From: Himantopus leucocephalus
Lineage: Eukaryota; Chordata; Aves; Charadriiformes; Recurvirostridae
Direction of reading: 5' to 3'
Length of the DNA: 64,000 nt
Assembly: GCA_003993805.1 (NCBI GenBank)
Contig: RSEF01000020.1
Span: forward strand, 2,747,873 to 2,811,872
The translations under genes and the position numbers were made by a program. Of the stretch, positions 62,855 to 64,000 are shown one piece after another (positions within the stretch are counted from its first letter, which is position 1; every line of letters begins with the position of its first letter). The notes below the pieces were generated by a model, which was not told the origin of the DNA, made no database searches, and saw only the letters and a list, made by a program, of their open reading frames with translations.

Positions 62855-63040
62855 TCATGGAATCATAGAATAGTTTGTGTTGGAAGGGACCTTAAAAGGT
62901 GACCTAGTCCAACCTCCCCTACAATGAGCAGGGACATCTTCAACTAGATCATGTTGCTCAAAGCTCCATGCAACCTGACCTGGAATGTACCCAGAGATGG
63001 GGCATCTACCACCTCTCTGGGCAACCTGTGCCAGTGTCTT

Positions 63041-63057
63041 GCTACCCTNGCTACCCT
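63041..63057. repeat. 8-bp duplicate around a single N (probable assembly artefact)
   Basis: GCTACCCT on both sides of N at 63049, inside CR1. It shifts the remnant CR1 reading frame. Confidence 0.65.
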
Positions 63058-63171
63058 GACAGCAAAGAATTTTTTCCTAATATCTAATCTAGATCTTCCC
63101 TCTTTCAGTGTAAAACCATTCCCCCTCATCCTATGGCTCCAGTCGCTGATCAAGAGTCCCTCCCCAGCTCT

Positions 63172-63271
63172 NNNNNNNNNNNNNNNNNNNNNNNNNNNNN
63201 NNNNNNNNNNNNNNNNNNNNNNNNNNNNNNNNNNNNNNNNNNNNNNNNNNNNNNNNNNNNNNNNNNNNNNN
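63172..63271. other. Assembly gap, 100 N, inside CR1
   Basis: Exactly 100 N within the CR1 fragment; CR1-like sequence is visible on both sides. Confidence 0.99.
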
Positions 63272-63320
63272 ACGCTGCTGGGGATGCAGCCCGGGATGCC
63301 GGGGGCTTTCCGGGATGCGA

Positions 63321-64000
63321 ACCCTTCTTGGGATCTCATTCTTTGTGTGAATACTGAGATGAAGCAGTTTCCTCCAAGCGTCATGGATTTCCGAGCACTC
63401 AATGTGTTCAGGCCTGCAGGACATTGCAGCACCCTGCCCTTTCTGGGATGGATCTGAATTTCGGACTGCCCTATGCAGAGCCCTTTATTAATGAACCCCC
63501 CTTAATCACTTTGCAGGGAGGATAACATTTGGTCAAGTGCATCCCTTTCCTCAGCTCTCACAGAAGTCTGCTTCTTCATTCACGGCAGAGCCCAGAGCCC
63601 ACAGAGATTTAAGCCCGTGCTTAACTTTAAGCACGTTTGTTTTCTGTTGCAATTAATACAAATACTCATTGCTTAAGGGCCTTGCTGAAATGGATCCAAG
63701 GCACCAGAATGACAAGGATGGGAGAGCCATTTTGATGTCACAATTAGAGAAAACCGGCTGTGGTGCCTTTAAGGAATTTTCACAAAACTTTTGTGAGTTT
63801 TTACCAAAACCTGAAGCCATTTTCCCTTTCACAATCTTTCTACTAACTTTTAAAGGCACTTTTACTGAAGATTTACTGATAGAAACCTTCTACTGAGTGC
63901 ATTTGATCGCTCCATATTTCAGAAACAATGCGGGAATGGAAAAATCTCTCTCTTTAGGCTCCATTATCTCAGCCTCCTATTGTCGGCATAGAGTTATAAA
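63321..64000. other. Right-end flank, nothing recognised
   Basis: Unremarkable sequence beyond the CR1. Short open frames only. Confidence 0.55.

Larger units (their letters stand above)
62855..63320 (-). mobile_element. CR1 LINE 3' fragment (avian/reptilian type)
   Basis: In minus orientation the right-to-left sequence ends in ...TATTCTATGATTCCATGA, the hallmark CR1 3' terminus. Upstream of it the minus-strand translation shows the CR1 ORF2 C-terminus (SRLDIRKKFFAVRV, then RLPREVVDAPSLGTFQVRLH). It is 5'-truncated, interrupted by a 100-N gap (63172-63271) and by an 8-bp artefactual duplication at 63049. Only the last part of ORF2 and the 3' UTR remain, so it is inactive. Confidence 0.88.

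Overview
The window is vertebrate nuclear DNA, most probably from a bird. It carries one recognisable multi-exon gene with GT-AG introns, a CpG-island first exon, and a CR1 retrotransposon fragment at the right end; CR1 is the main avian/reptilian LINE. The assembly is draft quality: three 100-N gaps, one 686-N gap, and at least eight single-N joins flanked by duplicated sequence.

The gene is MTCL2 (also called SOGA1), on the minus strand. Fifteen coding exons can be placed to the base, from the start codon at 37930 to the stop at 13453. Joined, they give an uninterrupted 1716-residue frame. It encodes a long coiled-coil, microtubule-crosslinking, Golgi-associated scaffold with a low-complexity N-terminus, a central coiled coil and a basic, Ser-rich C-terminal third. 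No coding exon appears to be missing; the large gap falls in intron 4. The 3' UTR runs to a poly(A) signal at 10919-10924 and may extend to a second AT-rich end near 6320.

Layout: 1-6300 is downstream flank with one minisatellite and a possible conserved element. 6300-13452 is proximal and possibly distal 3' UTR, with a 24-bp minisatellite, a 2.3-kb purine-strand repeat and a 21-bp minisatellite. 13453-37930 is the MTCL2 coding span. 37150-38160 is the CpG island promoter/first exon, with minisatellites on both sides (intron 1 and upstream). 38800-43600 is GC-rich sequence with no gene recognised. From about 43.6 kb to the end the sequence turns AT-rich, gene-poor and repeat-poor, with several blocks that look like conserved non-coding elements, a decayed LINE reverse-transcriptase fragment (~58.8 kb) and the CR1 (~62.9 kb).

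I found no operon-like, CRISPR, toxin, viral or other new multi-gene system. The points most worth a second look are regulatory and structural: a possible dynein-light-chain (LC8) motif ladder and a 14-3-3 motif in MTCL2, splice-site ambiguities including a stop codon inside a strong donor sequence, paired Pumilio sites in the 3' UTR, minisatellites around both gene ends, and systematic false duplications in the assembly.
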